A DNA stretch of 8,629 nt, from positions 1 through 8,629 of the forward strand of contig DNRP01000162.1 in NCBI GenBank assembly GCA_003499955.1, read 5' to 3'. Positions 1-5,927 of this stretch are shown in pieces. A model generated the notes under the pieces. The model ran no database searches. It had not been told where the DNA came from and saw only the letters and a program-made list of their open reading frames with translations. Every line of letters starts with the position of its first letter. The stretch's first letter is position 1. Origin of the DNA: Cyanobacteria bacterium UBA9971. Lineage in GTDB: Bacteria; Cyanobacteriota; Vampirovibrionia; Gastranaerophilales; UBA9971. The translations under genes and the position numbers were made by a program.

Positions 1-56
1 CCTTCAGCCTCAGCTCGCAATCCGCTTTCCGGCGACTTCGTCGCCTCGCTCGCCCT
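1..56. other. GC-rich segment with a small hairpin at the window edge
   Basis: This stretch is far richer in G+C than the AT-rich sequence around it. It contains a perfect 6-bp hairpin, GGCGAC (31-36) and GTCGCC (40-45), with a 3-base loop. Further along the plus strand it runs into a T-rich tract (56-68), but the T-run lies about ten bases past the stem, so it is a poor intrinsic terminator. Plus-strand frame 1 stays open from base 1 to a stop near 117, but the predicted peptide is low-complexity and hydrophobic and I recognise nothing in it. It could be the end of a dispersed repeat or the tail of a gene outside the window; I cannot decide. Confidence 0.3.
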
Positions 57-116
57 TTTTGTTTTTTTATTTTCTATTTCGCGTTTTCTTTTTGAAATTG
101 GCATAACAAAATTTTA

Positions 117-152
117 AATTATAAAAACTTTAAAAGCCAATTTTTTATAATT
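117..152 (-). terminator. AT-only inverted repeat just after folP
   Basis: An 11-bp perfect inverted repeat, AATTATAAAAA (117-127) and TTTTTATAATT (142-152), starts one base beyond the folP stop codon. The arms contain no G or C, so the hairpin would be weak. Its position right after the gene suggests a transcript end, but it may only reflect AT-rich sequence. Confidence 0.3.
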
Positions 153-153
153 G

Positions 154-1335
154 TTAATATAAAACCCTGTCCAGAACTTTAAAAGCTTTAAAGTGTTTTT
201 CTGTATCGTGCACGCGGATAATGTTTACTCCCTGCGAAGCCAGATAAGAATTAAGAGCAATATTTGCTTCTTCTTTTTCTTCCGCGGGAAGATTTATAAG
301 AGATTTTCTTGAAACACCCACTAATAAAGCACATCCTAAAGTTTTAAACTCGTTTATTCTCTTTATTATTTCAATATTATGCTCTAAGGTTTTTCCAAAA
401 CCTATGCCCGGGTCAATTATTATGTTTTCAGGTTTGATTCCCGAAGAAATTGCCTTTTGTACTTTATCTGAAAGGCTTTCATAGATTGCATCTATAATGT
501 TTTTTTCATAGGCAGGGTCTATCTGCATTGTTTCAGGGCTTGATAAAGAGTGCATAATTACAACAGGAGCTTGAAGTTCAGAGGCAACAGTAATCATATT
601 TGAATCCCAGTCAAAGCCTGAAACATCATTTATAATATCAGCCCCTGCTTTTATGGCTTCTTTTGCCATAAGAGAGTGTCTGGTATCAATACTTATAGGG
701 ATATTTTTATCAAATTCCCTTATTTTTTTAATTATAGGAAGTACTCTTTTAAGTTCTTCATCGGGAGAAACTTCTTTTGAAAAAGGTTTTGTGGTTTCTC
801 CGCCTATATCTATAATGTCTGCGCCCGATTGAATTAAAATTTTTGCCTGTTCAAAAGCTTTTTCGGGAGTGTTAAATTTTCCTCCATCGGAAAAAGAGTC
901 GGGGGTAACATTTAAGATACCCATTATATAAGTTTTTTGAGACCAATCAAAGGTTTTTTCTCTTATTTTGATTTGTTTAGGTGTTTTGTTTAAGATTTCA
1001 AGCAAGTTTTCTGATAATTTAGCCAGTTTAAAAGGCTGTTTTTTAAGTTTTTCGCATAAAGTTTTTAGTTGAGAATCTGTGCAGCCTATTAAAATGTCGG
1101 TTTTATCAACTTTACAGGTAAGGACTTCTCTGTGAATAGCGGCATCTGCCCCAATTGAAAGCGCCAGCTGTTTTATTATTGAAGATTGAGGGCAGGTTAA
1201 ATCATGGATTTTATAGAGATTAAATTTATATTTTGAAAGTGCCTGTCTTATATACGATTCATCAAAACCTATGTCTTGAATAACTTTTTCAGCACTTTCA
1301 GGGGTTATTTTTCTTATATAAAAATTGTTTTCCAT
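154..1335 (-). CDS. folP: Dihydropteroate synthase, long form with N-terminal extension
   Basis: Cytosolic enzyme of folate synthesis that condenses p-aminobenzoate with 6-hydroxymethyl-dihydropterin pyrophosphate to give dihydropteroate; it is the target of sulfonamides. The TIM-barrel domain covers about residues 134-393. It shows the signature NVTPDSFSDGG (142-152), IDIGGETTKP (175-184, the pterin/pABA loop, usually GGESTRP), SIDTRHS (215-221), NDVSG (236-240), DPGIGFGKT (308-316), GVSRKS (340-345) and IRVHD (373-377). Residues 1-130 form an additional domain that the roughly 280-residue classical enzymes lack. Extended DHPS proteins of about 390-400 residues are known from clostridia and relatives, so this is probably a natural long form and not a start error. 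The ATG is preceded by AAGGAAATA, a good ribosome site. The gene stands alone: its upstream neighbour is closed by a hairpin terminator (1555-1599). No convincing promoter was found. Confidence 0.96.
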   Translation of the reverse strand: MENNFYIRKITPESAEKVIQDIGFDESYIRQALSKYKFNLYKIHDLTCPQSSIIKQLALSIGADAAIHREVLTCKVDKTDILIGCTDSQLKTLCEKLKKQPFKLAKLSENLLEILNKTPKQIKIREKTFDWSQKTYIMGILNVTPDSFSDGGKFNTPEKAFEQAKILIQSGADIIDIGGETTKPFSKEVSPDEELKRVLPIIKKIREFDKNIPISIDTRHSLMAKEAIKAGADIINDVSGFDWDSNMITVASELQAPVVIMHSLSSPETMQIDPAYEKNIIDAIYESLSDKVQKAISSGIKPENIIIDPGIGFGKTLEHNIEIIKRINEFKTLGCALLVGVSRKSLINLPAEEKEEANIALNSYLASQGVNIIRVHDTEKHFKAFKVLDRVLY

Positions 1336-1374
1336 TATTTCCTTTTCTAGAAATGTGAATTGTTAATTTATTTA

Positions 1375-1483
1375 TTTTATTGTCATTCTGAGGGCTTTAA
1401 CCCGAAGAATCTGTCCAGTTAACAATTTTAGATAGAATCAAAAATTGGATAGATCCTTCGCTTTGCTCAGGATGACAATAAAA
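1375..1483. repeat. Dispersed inverted-repeat element, copy A (MITE-like or intergenic repeat)
   Basis: A 109-bp palindromic unit upstream of folP. The left arm reads TTTTATTGTCATTCTGAG (1375-1392) and then CGAAGAATCTGTCC (1403-1416). The right arm is its imperfect reverse complement: GGATAGATCCTTCG (1447-1460) and CTCAGGATGACAATAAAA (1466-1483). The arms differ by a short spacer and a few transitions. The central part is AT-rich and non-coding. One arm of a second copy lies at 5849-5879. Sequences of the TGTCATTCTGAG...GAAGAATCT type are familiar as intergenic repeats in many bacterial genomes. No clear target-site duplication flanks this copy. A looser 10-bp inverted pair, TGAATTGTTA (1356-1365) and TAACAATTCA (1541-1550), lies outside it and may be chance. 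Confidence 0.75.
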
Positions 1484-1554
1484 GTTCAGAATAACATGCC
1501 ATTGATTTTAGCTTACTTTTTCTCAACATTACTTATTTTATAACAATTCAAAAC
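1484..1554. other. Unassigned part of the folP-transglycosylase gap
   Basis: The gap between folP and the transglycosylase gene (1336-1645) is 310 bp long. Most of it is the inverted-repeat element and the hairpin terminator, listed separately. The remaining 71 bp must hold the folP promoter if there is one, but on the minus strand I find only partial matches (a TATAAA with no good -35 partner). I see no gene in it. Confidence 0.4.
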
Positions 1555-1599
1555 AAAAAGCCCTTCTTAAAGAGGGAGGGATAAAAAGAAGAGCTTTTT
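1555..1599 (-). terminator. Hairpin terminator after the transglycosylase gene (can act in both directions)
   Basis: The arms AAAAAGCCCTTCTT (1555-1568) and AAGAAGAGCTTTTT (1586-1599) pair over 14 positions with one mismatch around a 17-base loop. An A-run on the left and a T-run on the right give a U-tract on either strand. It lies 46 bp past the stop codon of the leftward transglycosylase gene, so it most likely ends that transcript. Confidence 0.75.
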
Positions 1600-1645
1600 T
1601 GTTTTTTATACAGTATCTGTTTAAATCAGTGATTTATGTTCAATG

Positions 1646-2173
1646 TCATTCAATCATTACTGAATCAGGATTTTTGTTGTAATAATCGTAATAACTGAGG
1701 ATATTTCTTACATAAGTCCTTGTTTCGCGGAATGGAGGAATTCCGTTGTACCTCATGACATTTCCCGGCCCTGCATTATAAGCGGCAAGTGCCAGTTTTG
1801 TCGAGCCGAATTGGTCTTTTAATGCTTTTAGGTATTTAATTCCGCCTTTAATATTTTCTTCCGGTTTATAGGGATCTACGTTTAAATCTTTTGCTGTTGC
1901 GGGCATAAGTTGAAAAATACCTATTGCGCCTACATAGCTTCGGGCGGTTTTTTCAAAATCAGATTCCTGTTTTGCTACGCTTAGGGCGAGTATGGGGCTT
2001 AATCCCTGTTTTGTGGCTTCTTTAATAATTCTTTCTTTTATTGCTTTTTTTGAATCCAGGGGAATATTAATTTCCCGGGAACTTAAATCTTGTGTTTTGT
2101 AAACGTTACAGCCTACAAGAAAACTGGCTAAAATAGCGCATAAAAGATATTTAATGCTTCTCTTTATTCTCAT
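1646..2173 (-). CDS. Small SLT-type lytic transglycosylase lipoprotein
   Basis: Predicted membrane-anchored peptidoglycan lyase that cleaves the MurNAc-GlcNAc bond to give 1,6-anhydro ends, in wall turnover or assembly of envelope machines. Residues 1-22 are a lipoprotein signal: a basic start (MRIKR), a hydrophobic core, and the lipobox LVGC with Cys22 as the lipidated residue. The SLT/lysozyme-like domain spans about 48-165. It shows AKQESDF with the likely catalytic Glu70, GAIGIFQLMP (82-91), NIKGGIKYL (107-115) and AAYNAGPG (130-137), the classic order for family 1 enzymes. At 175 residues it is little more than anchor, short linker and catalytic domain. The ATG follows GAGGAGAAGG, a strong ribosome site. 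Both sides carry leftward terminators, so it is probably monocistronic. The exact subfamily (MltC, Slt or EmtA type) cannot be fixed. Confidence 0.93.
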   Translation of the reverse strand: MRIKRSIKYLLCAILASFLVGCNVYKTQDLSSREINIPLDSKKAIKERIIKEATKQGLSPILALSVAKQESDFEKTARSYVGAIGIFQLMPATAKDLNVDPYKPEENIKGGIKYLKALKDQFGSTKLALAAYNAGPGNVMRYNGIPPFRETRTYVRNILSYYDYYNKNPDSVMIE

Positions 2174-2247
2174 CCTTCTCCTCTAAATTTACTTTTTTAT
2201 AGTATTTAGATTTTGACGAATGAAAGTTAAATGAGTTCCCATAAAAA

Positions 2248-2279
2248 ATTTTCTGAATACATATTTGCATTCAGAAAAT
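2248..2279 (-). terminator. Intrinsic terminator after the 147-aa gene
   Basis: TTTTCTGAAT (2249-2258) pairs perfectly with ATTCAGAAAA (2269-2278), plus an outer A-T pair, around a 10-base loop. Read leftward, the stem is followed by a T-rich run (the A-run at 2243-2248 on the plus strand). It sits about 30 bp past the stop of the leftward gene at 2308-2751 and separates it from the transglycosylase gene. Confidence 0.7.
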
Positions 2280-2307
2280 AAACCTTTTACATCAAATTTT
2301 TAAATTA

Positions 2308-2751
2308 CTAATCGAAGTCTCCGGGTGGAAAAAGATTAGCGTCTTCAAATTTTCCTAAAATAGAACTACGGCGGGATGGTTTTTCAGTTGAGTTTAAATC
2401 CGTAAGCATTTCATGGAAAGTAGCAACGGAATTTTTTACAAAATCTTTCATCGGTCTTTTAGCGCTTTTAATAATGTCATGGGAATTAGGGCTTTTAATA
2501 AATCCTTTTATGGAAGCACTTTCGGGTTCTTTAAAAAAATGTACTGACAATGGATTTGCCGCTTGATCAGCAAGTACCTTTTTTGATGCTATTAATAATT
2601 CATCTGCATCTTCCGGGGAGTGATTGATTACGTCTTCAATAAGATCGCGTTTAAAAGTAAGTTGCATTCCAAAGCCTATTTTTTGTTTTCCATGACTTTG
2701 ATCTTGTCTTGAAATTATCGGATTAAAATTTTGTTGCAATCTTCCTAACAT
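2308..2751 (-). CDS. Orphan protein of 147 aa, function unknown
   Basis: I do not recognise a family. The protein has no signal peptide and no membrane segment. It looks soluble, with a basic, polar N-terminus (NPIISRQDQSHGKQK), a probably helical middle (residues 33-65), a stretch with NPLSVHFFKEPES (67-79), a second helical part with several lysines (about 92-118), and a short proline-containing tail ending PPGDFD. The ATG follows AAGGATAATAAAA, a ribosome site at normal distance. It starts 90 bp after the 776-aa gene in the same direction with no hairpin between, so it may be read through from that operon, and it ends at its own terminator. Codon use looks like its neighbours. It is probably a lineage-specific gene; it is real given start, ribosome site and terminator, but nothing in it supports a function. 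Confidence 0.75.
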   Translation of the reverse strand: MLGRLQQNFNPIISRQDQSHGKQKIGFGMQLTFKRDLIEDVINHSPEDADELLIASKKVLADQAANPLSVHFFKEPESASIKGFIKSPNSHDIIKSAKRPMKDFVKNSVATFHEMLTDLNSTEKPSRRSSILGKFEDANLFPPGDFD

Positions 2752-2841
2752 TTTTATTATCCTTTTTTTATTACAGTATCTTTAATGGCTGTGAATAAAA
2801 AAAGTTGACAAATTTCGTTATATTTTTTACAAAACTTAATA

Positions 2842-5172
2842 TTATATTTTTTCTAATTCAGAAAGTTTTGGATCTAAAAGTCTTCTTCCGACATCATCAA
2901 ACTGGATGCTGCAAAGTCTTTTTTCGTTGGAGCCTATTATTTTTGTTACTGTTCCCAGTCCGTATTTCTCGTGTTTGACTTTGTCGCCTTCCTGAAAATC
3001 ATCATCATAAGAAGCTTCAGTTTGATTTTTAGGGGTTGAATATATAGGAATATCCGGCATTGAAGGTTTTGCCGATTTTGTTTTTTTAGAAGGTTTTGCA
3101 GGTTCTTCATAAGCATTTTCTTCATCATATTCATCAGTTAAATTACTATTATTTTCTTCTTCATCCGAATCATCGTAAAAACTTCCGTAATCCAAAACCG
3201 ATTCATCTTGAAATTCTTCATTTGAACTATAATCAAAGTCTTCATCAACATGTTCATCTTTAGATGAGTATGAAAGCTGGTTATCATCAATATCATCGTC
3301 GAGAAAACTTGATAAATCTTCTTCAGAAAAGCCCGAAGCGTATTTTTTAGGAGGTTCAGAAGGTTCATGTTTAGAAGAGTTATAAATATTTTCGTTTTCA
3401 TTTGCGTCATAAAAAGAGGAGCTGTTTGAATTGATATTGTAGGAATTTTCTTCCGGTTCTTCATCTTCTTCATCTTCTTCAGAATCAGCTTCATCTTCAG
3501 TTTCTTCGTCATAAAAAGAAGAATTGTTAGAATTTGCTTCGTAAGGATCATTCTGTTCCAATTCAAAACTATCATCTTCTTCGTAAGAATCATCCTGTTC
3601 TAACTCAATATCTTCGTCTTCTTCATAAGAATCTTCTGAAACAACAGAATATTCATCGGCTTCAGCAGTTTCTTTTTGAGAAATATGAACTTCTTCCTGC
3701 AATTTTGAAATGTTTTCGACTAATTCAATTCCTGATTCATCGTAATCAAACTGGTTTGAGTAGTTAAAATTCTCTTCATCATCCTCTTCTTCAATTTCAT
3801 CGGTCATTTCATAAGAGAAGGAGTTTGTTGTTGGTAATTCGTCTTCTGTTTCTGCTTCATATTCAGTATTAAGATATATTTCGGGAGATGAACTCGCTAA
3901 ATCAGTTGAATAGTGGCTTTCTTCAAAAACTTCTGTGTCGTAAATATTTGTATATAATGGAATGTTGTTTGTAATTCTTCCTGTAATCACAACTTCGTTA
4001 TCTTTAAGTCTGATTAAGCTTTCCTGTAAGGCTGTAATTTTGGTTGTGTTTTCCGGCGCAAAGGCAATAATATTCGCTGCATAAGACAATAAAGAAACAG
4101 CGGTTTCTGATTCATGCCCGGTAATAATCACAGGACAAACCCCGTTTTTATTGGCTTTTGTGCAAAGATTTTCTATAAAAGCTTTGTCAATGCCGGCTTT
4201 ATCAGCAGCAACTAGTAAAAAGAACTTTTGTTTGTATTTTTTAGTGTTTGAGTCGATTAAAAATTCAATCAGGTCTTTTTGCCAGTCTGACGGGAATTTT
4301 GATAAATCAACTATGACAAGGTTATTAGTTTTAATATTCTCGCTAAAGTTTGTGATTTCTTGTTTTTTATCCGCAAAAACGCCGTTTTTTTCAAGTTTTG
4401 AAAGTTTATTTTTTAATAAAACGAGTTCTGTCAGTTTGTTGGTTGCATAAACAGAATCTACGGCCTGTCTGAAGCTGGAGAAAGGAATATTTTCAATTTC
4501 GCCTGATGAAAGATAATTTTCGACTTCCATAAAGATGTCTTCAACAGTTGCTCTTGTTTCCGCAGAGGCATCCGAAAGGCTTTTTTTATAAAGAAGTTCA
4601 AGTCCTTTTAGGTCAAAAGGAAGTTTAATATTTTTTCCTGCTTCCATAATCAAAGAAACTTTTAAGTCCGAATAGCTGTTATCAAAATCGATTAAGACGG
4701 TTTTTCCTGCTGTTTTAGACAATTCGCAGGATAAAAGACTTAAAATATTATCTTTTTGGGTTTGTTTATCGCAATAAATTACGGTTGGTCTTTCAAAAAA
4801 AGAGGCTTCAAGGTTAACTTCCGTGTCGGGGTACAAAGATAAAATTCCCACAGGAATAGGATTTTGCGCATTTAAAGTATTTGAGCATAACAGAACTTCT
4901 TTAGCTGAAAGTTTATTAATCAAAAAGTCCTGTGACGGAATATTTCCCTGCCAGTTTATTAATTTTCCTGTGTTGTCAAGGGTATATAAAATTTTTGAGT
5001 CAGCTATATTGAAGTTAGGGTTTTTTTCCGCGGTAGAAATTCCTGTAACTTGTACAAGAACGCCGTTTTTTCCTGAGGCTGTTATTTTTAAAATATCTCC
5101 GAGCAAAAGTTGTTTTTCGTTTATATCGAATTTAATTTTGATTTTTTGACCGCTTATCTGTTCAATAAACAT
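2842..5172 (-). CDS. Degenerate HerA-like ATPase fused to an acidic linker and a PcrA/UvrD-type C-terminal Tudor-like domain
   Basis: Three parts. Residues 1-48 resemble the HAS barrel of HerA (LLLGDILKI...VLVQVTGI). Residues about 107-412 follow the HerA ATPase order: PVGILSLYPDTEVNL, then a P-loop position, VLIDFDNSY (159-167), LVLLKNKLSKLEKNGVF (250-266), LVIVDLSKFPSDWQKDLI (285-302, like the HerA IDLSGLP segment), FFLLVAADKAG (317-327), PVIITGHES (347-355) and VVITGRITNNIPL (394-406). The catalytic parts are gone: YCDKQTQKDN (133-142) stands where HerA has its P-loop GxxGSGKS, and VAAD replaces the Walker B acids. Residues 413-725 are a disordered, very acidic linker with short repeats. 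Residues 726-776 (FQEGDKVKHEKYGLGTVTKI...) match the C-terminal domain of PcrA/UvrD helicases, which contacts RNA polymerase. I infer a non-hydrolysing scaffold at DNA or RNA polymerase. The ATG follows GAGGT, and the gene starts 42 bp after the 151-aa gene. Confidence 0.8.
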   Translation of the reverse strand: MFIEQISGQKIKIKFDINEKQLLLGDILKITASGKNGVLVQVTGISTAEKNPNFNIADSKILYTLDNTGKLINWQGNIPSQDFLINKLSAKEVLLCSNTLNAQNPIPVGILSLYPDTEVNLEASFFERPTVIYCDKQTQKDNILSLLSCELSKTAGKTVLIDFDNSYSDLKVSLIMEAGKNIKLPFDLKGLELLYKKSLSDASAETRATVEDIFMEVENYLSSGEIENIPFSSFRQAVDSVYATNKLTELVLLKNKLSKLEKNGVFADKKQEITNFSENIKTNNLVIVDLSKFPSDWQKDLIEFLIDSNTKKYKQKFFLLVAADKAGIDKAFIENLCTKANKNGVCPVIITGHESETAVSLLSYAANIIAFAPENTTKITALQESLIRLKDNEVVITGRITNNIPLYTNIYDTEVFEESHYSTDLASSSPEIYLNTEYEAETEDELPTTNSFSYEMTDEIEEEDDEENFNYSNQFDYDESGIELVENISKLQEEVHISQKETAEADEYSVVSEDSYEEDEDIELEQDDSYEEDDSFELEQNDPYEANSNNSSFYDEETEDEADSEEDEEDEEPEENSYNINSNSSSFYDANENENIYNSSKHEPSEPPKKYASGFSEEDLSSFLDDDIDDNQLSYSSKDEHVDEDFDYSSNEEFQDESVLDYGSFYDDSDEEENNSNLTDEYDEENAYEEPAKPSKKTKSAKPSMPDIPIYSTPKNQTEASYDDDFQEGDKVKHEKYGLGTVTKIIGSNEKRLCSIQFDDVGRRLLDPKLSELEKI
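3550..3633 (-). repeat. Tandem 14-residue repeat in the acidic linker
   Basis: Two adjacent 42-bp units in the 776-aa gene encode DSYEEDEDIELEQD (residues 514-527) and DSYEEDDSFELEQN (528-541), followed by a partial third start, DPYEA. A second motif, NSN(N/S)SSFYD, occurs at 547-555 and 581-589, with a weaker GSFYDD at 663-668. The pattern points to expansion of the linker by short duplications. Confidence 0.7.
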
Positions 5173-5214
5173 CTTTTTATGTGACCTCTATTTTTTATTG
5201 ATTATACCTTAAGT

Positions 5215-5670
5215 TTACATGAAAAAGTCATCATCATCTACAAGTTTGCTAAATAAGTTTTTTGCGTAGTTTTCCGGTGAATCAAAACTCCATTTTATAT
5301 CATGCGAGTCAGGATTTATAGTAAATGAAATCGGCGTCAGGTGTTTTGTTACTCCTTTCCAGATATAAAGCGGGATTATAGTTGTCTTAATAACATTATC
5401 CGGTATTTCTATTTTACCTTTTTGAAAAATTATTCGGTGAAATCTTCCTTCTATAAAAAATCTGTTTTTTCCTTCGGATTTAAAGTTAACGGCGTTACAT
5501 TGGAGTTTTTTATTTAAAGATTCGGTGATGGTTTGGAAAATACCGGCAAATTCTTCGTTAAAAATTTTGTTTACAACGGGTTCAATCACGGTATTTTTAT
5601 ATTCTTCCGTTTCTTTGGCAAGAGTCAGTTTATTTTTAAATTTTTCTGCCAGATCCTCGATATCAATCAT
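5215..5670 (-). CDS. Orphan protein of 151 aa, probable operon partner of the HerA-like gene
   Basis: I do not recognise a family. Residues 1-55 are rich in Lys and Glu and probably helical (MIDIEDLAEKFKNK...). Residues 60-125 alternate hydrophobic and polar residues, as in a beta-rich domain (NRFFIEGRFHRIIF, 69-82; TTIIPLYIWKG, 96-106). The C-terminus is LVDDDDFFM: an acidic run capped by hydrophobic residues, which resembles in style the protein-binding tip of single-stranded DNA-binding protein (DDDIPF) without matching it exactly. There is no signal peptide or membrane segment. The gene ends 42 bp before the HerA-like gene in the same direction with no terminator between, so the products may work together. 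It is too short and too different to be NurA, the usual HerA partner. The ATG is preceded at 9-13 bases by GGAAG. Confidence 0.72.
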   Translation of the reverse strand: MIDIEDLAEKFKNKLTLAKETEEYKNTVIEPVVNKIFNEEFAGIFQTITESLNKKLQCNAVNFKSEGKNRFFIEGRFHRIIFQKGKIEIPDNVIKTTIIPLYIWKGVTKHLTPISFTINPDSHDIKWSFDSPENYAKNLFSKLVDDDDFFM

Positions 5671-5718
5671 TCGGTTTTTCTTCCAAAAATTAAAATCTTT
5701 GATATAAGTTTTTTGTAT

Positions 5719-5724
5719 ATTATA
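5719..5724 (-). promoter_or_regulatory. Possible -10 box for the leftward operon
   Basis: On the minus strand these bases read TATAAT, a perfect -10 hexamer, about 50 bp upstream of the 151-aa gene's start. No good -35 hexamer lies 16-18 bp further upstream, and the region is AT-rich, so this is only a candidate. Confidence 0.3.
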
Positions 5725-5810
5725 TTTATCTACAAGAATGCCATTATGAGTAAATTAAATTATATATTATGAACCTGTTTTCAGGAAATACTGCTTATAG
5801 TGGGTTTTCA

Positions 5811-5880
5811 TTGTCACCCTGAACTTGATTCAGGGGCTAACCAACGATGGACAGATTCTTCGCTTCACTCAGAATGACAG
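5811..5880. repeat. Dispersed inverted-repeat element, copy B
   Basis: A 70-bp unit with TTGTCA at its left end and TGACAG at its right end. The right arm, GGACAGATTCTTCG (5849-5862) and CTCAGAATGACA (5868-5879), is the reverse complement of the left arm of copy A (1381-1416) with identical blocks. The left arm is different: it contains its own 7-bp hairpin, CCCTGAA (5817-5823) and TTCAGGG (5829-5835). It lies between the divergent 151-aa and 135-aa genes, at the left edge of the AT-rich rightward region. A role as an element end, a transcript stem-loop or a plain intergenic repeat cannot be told apart here. Confidence 0.7.
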
Positions 5881-5927
5881 TCATGCACAACTGTTGGCAG
5901 GTGTTTGCAGATAGAAAAAGGTGATTT

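Noticed and set aside
1..117. Open plus-strand frame at the left edge
   Set aside because: There is no visible start, the peptide is low-complexity and hydrophobic, and the DNA is partly a hairpin; not enough to call a gene.
1375..1483. CRISPR or riboswitch interpretation of the repeat region
   Set aside because: There is a single palindromic unit with no regular spacer series and no known aptamer pattern; a dispersed intergenic repeat fits better.
2805..2833. Plus-strand TTGACA followed after 17 bases by TACAAA, a promoter-like pair
   Set aside because: It would transcribe antisense into the 776-aa gene with no rightward gene to serve; the -10 match is only 4 of 6 in AT-rich sequence. An antisense transcript is possible but unsupported.
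2946..3593. Reading frames on the minus strand rich in Met, Lys and Leu
   Set aside because: They are shifted frames of the acidic linker; GAA/GAT-rich codons read out of frame give Lys/Met-rich peptides. They lack ribosome sites and lie wholly inside the 776-aa gene.
3534..5149. Plus-strand reading frames opposite the 776-aa gene (3534-3767, 4151-4450, 4823-5149)
   Set aside because: They are antisense to a gene with a clear domain structure and show no recognisable domains, so they are shadow frames.
5525..5772. Overlapping plus-strand reading frames at 5525-5707 and 5533-5772
   Set aside because: They are mostly antisense to the 151-aa gene, with a Phe-rich composition typical of reversed Lys-rich coding sequence.
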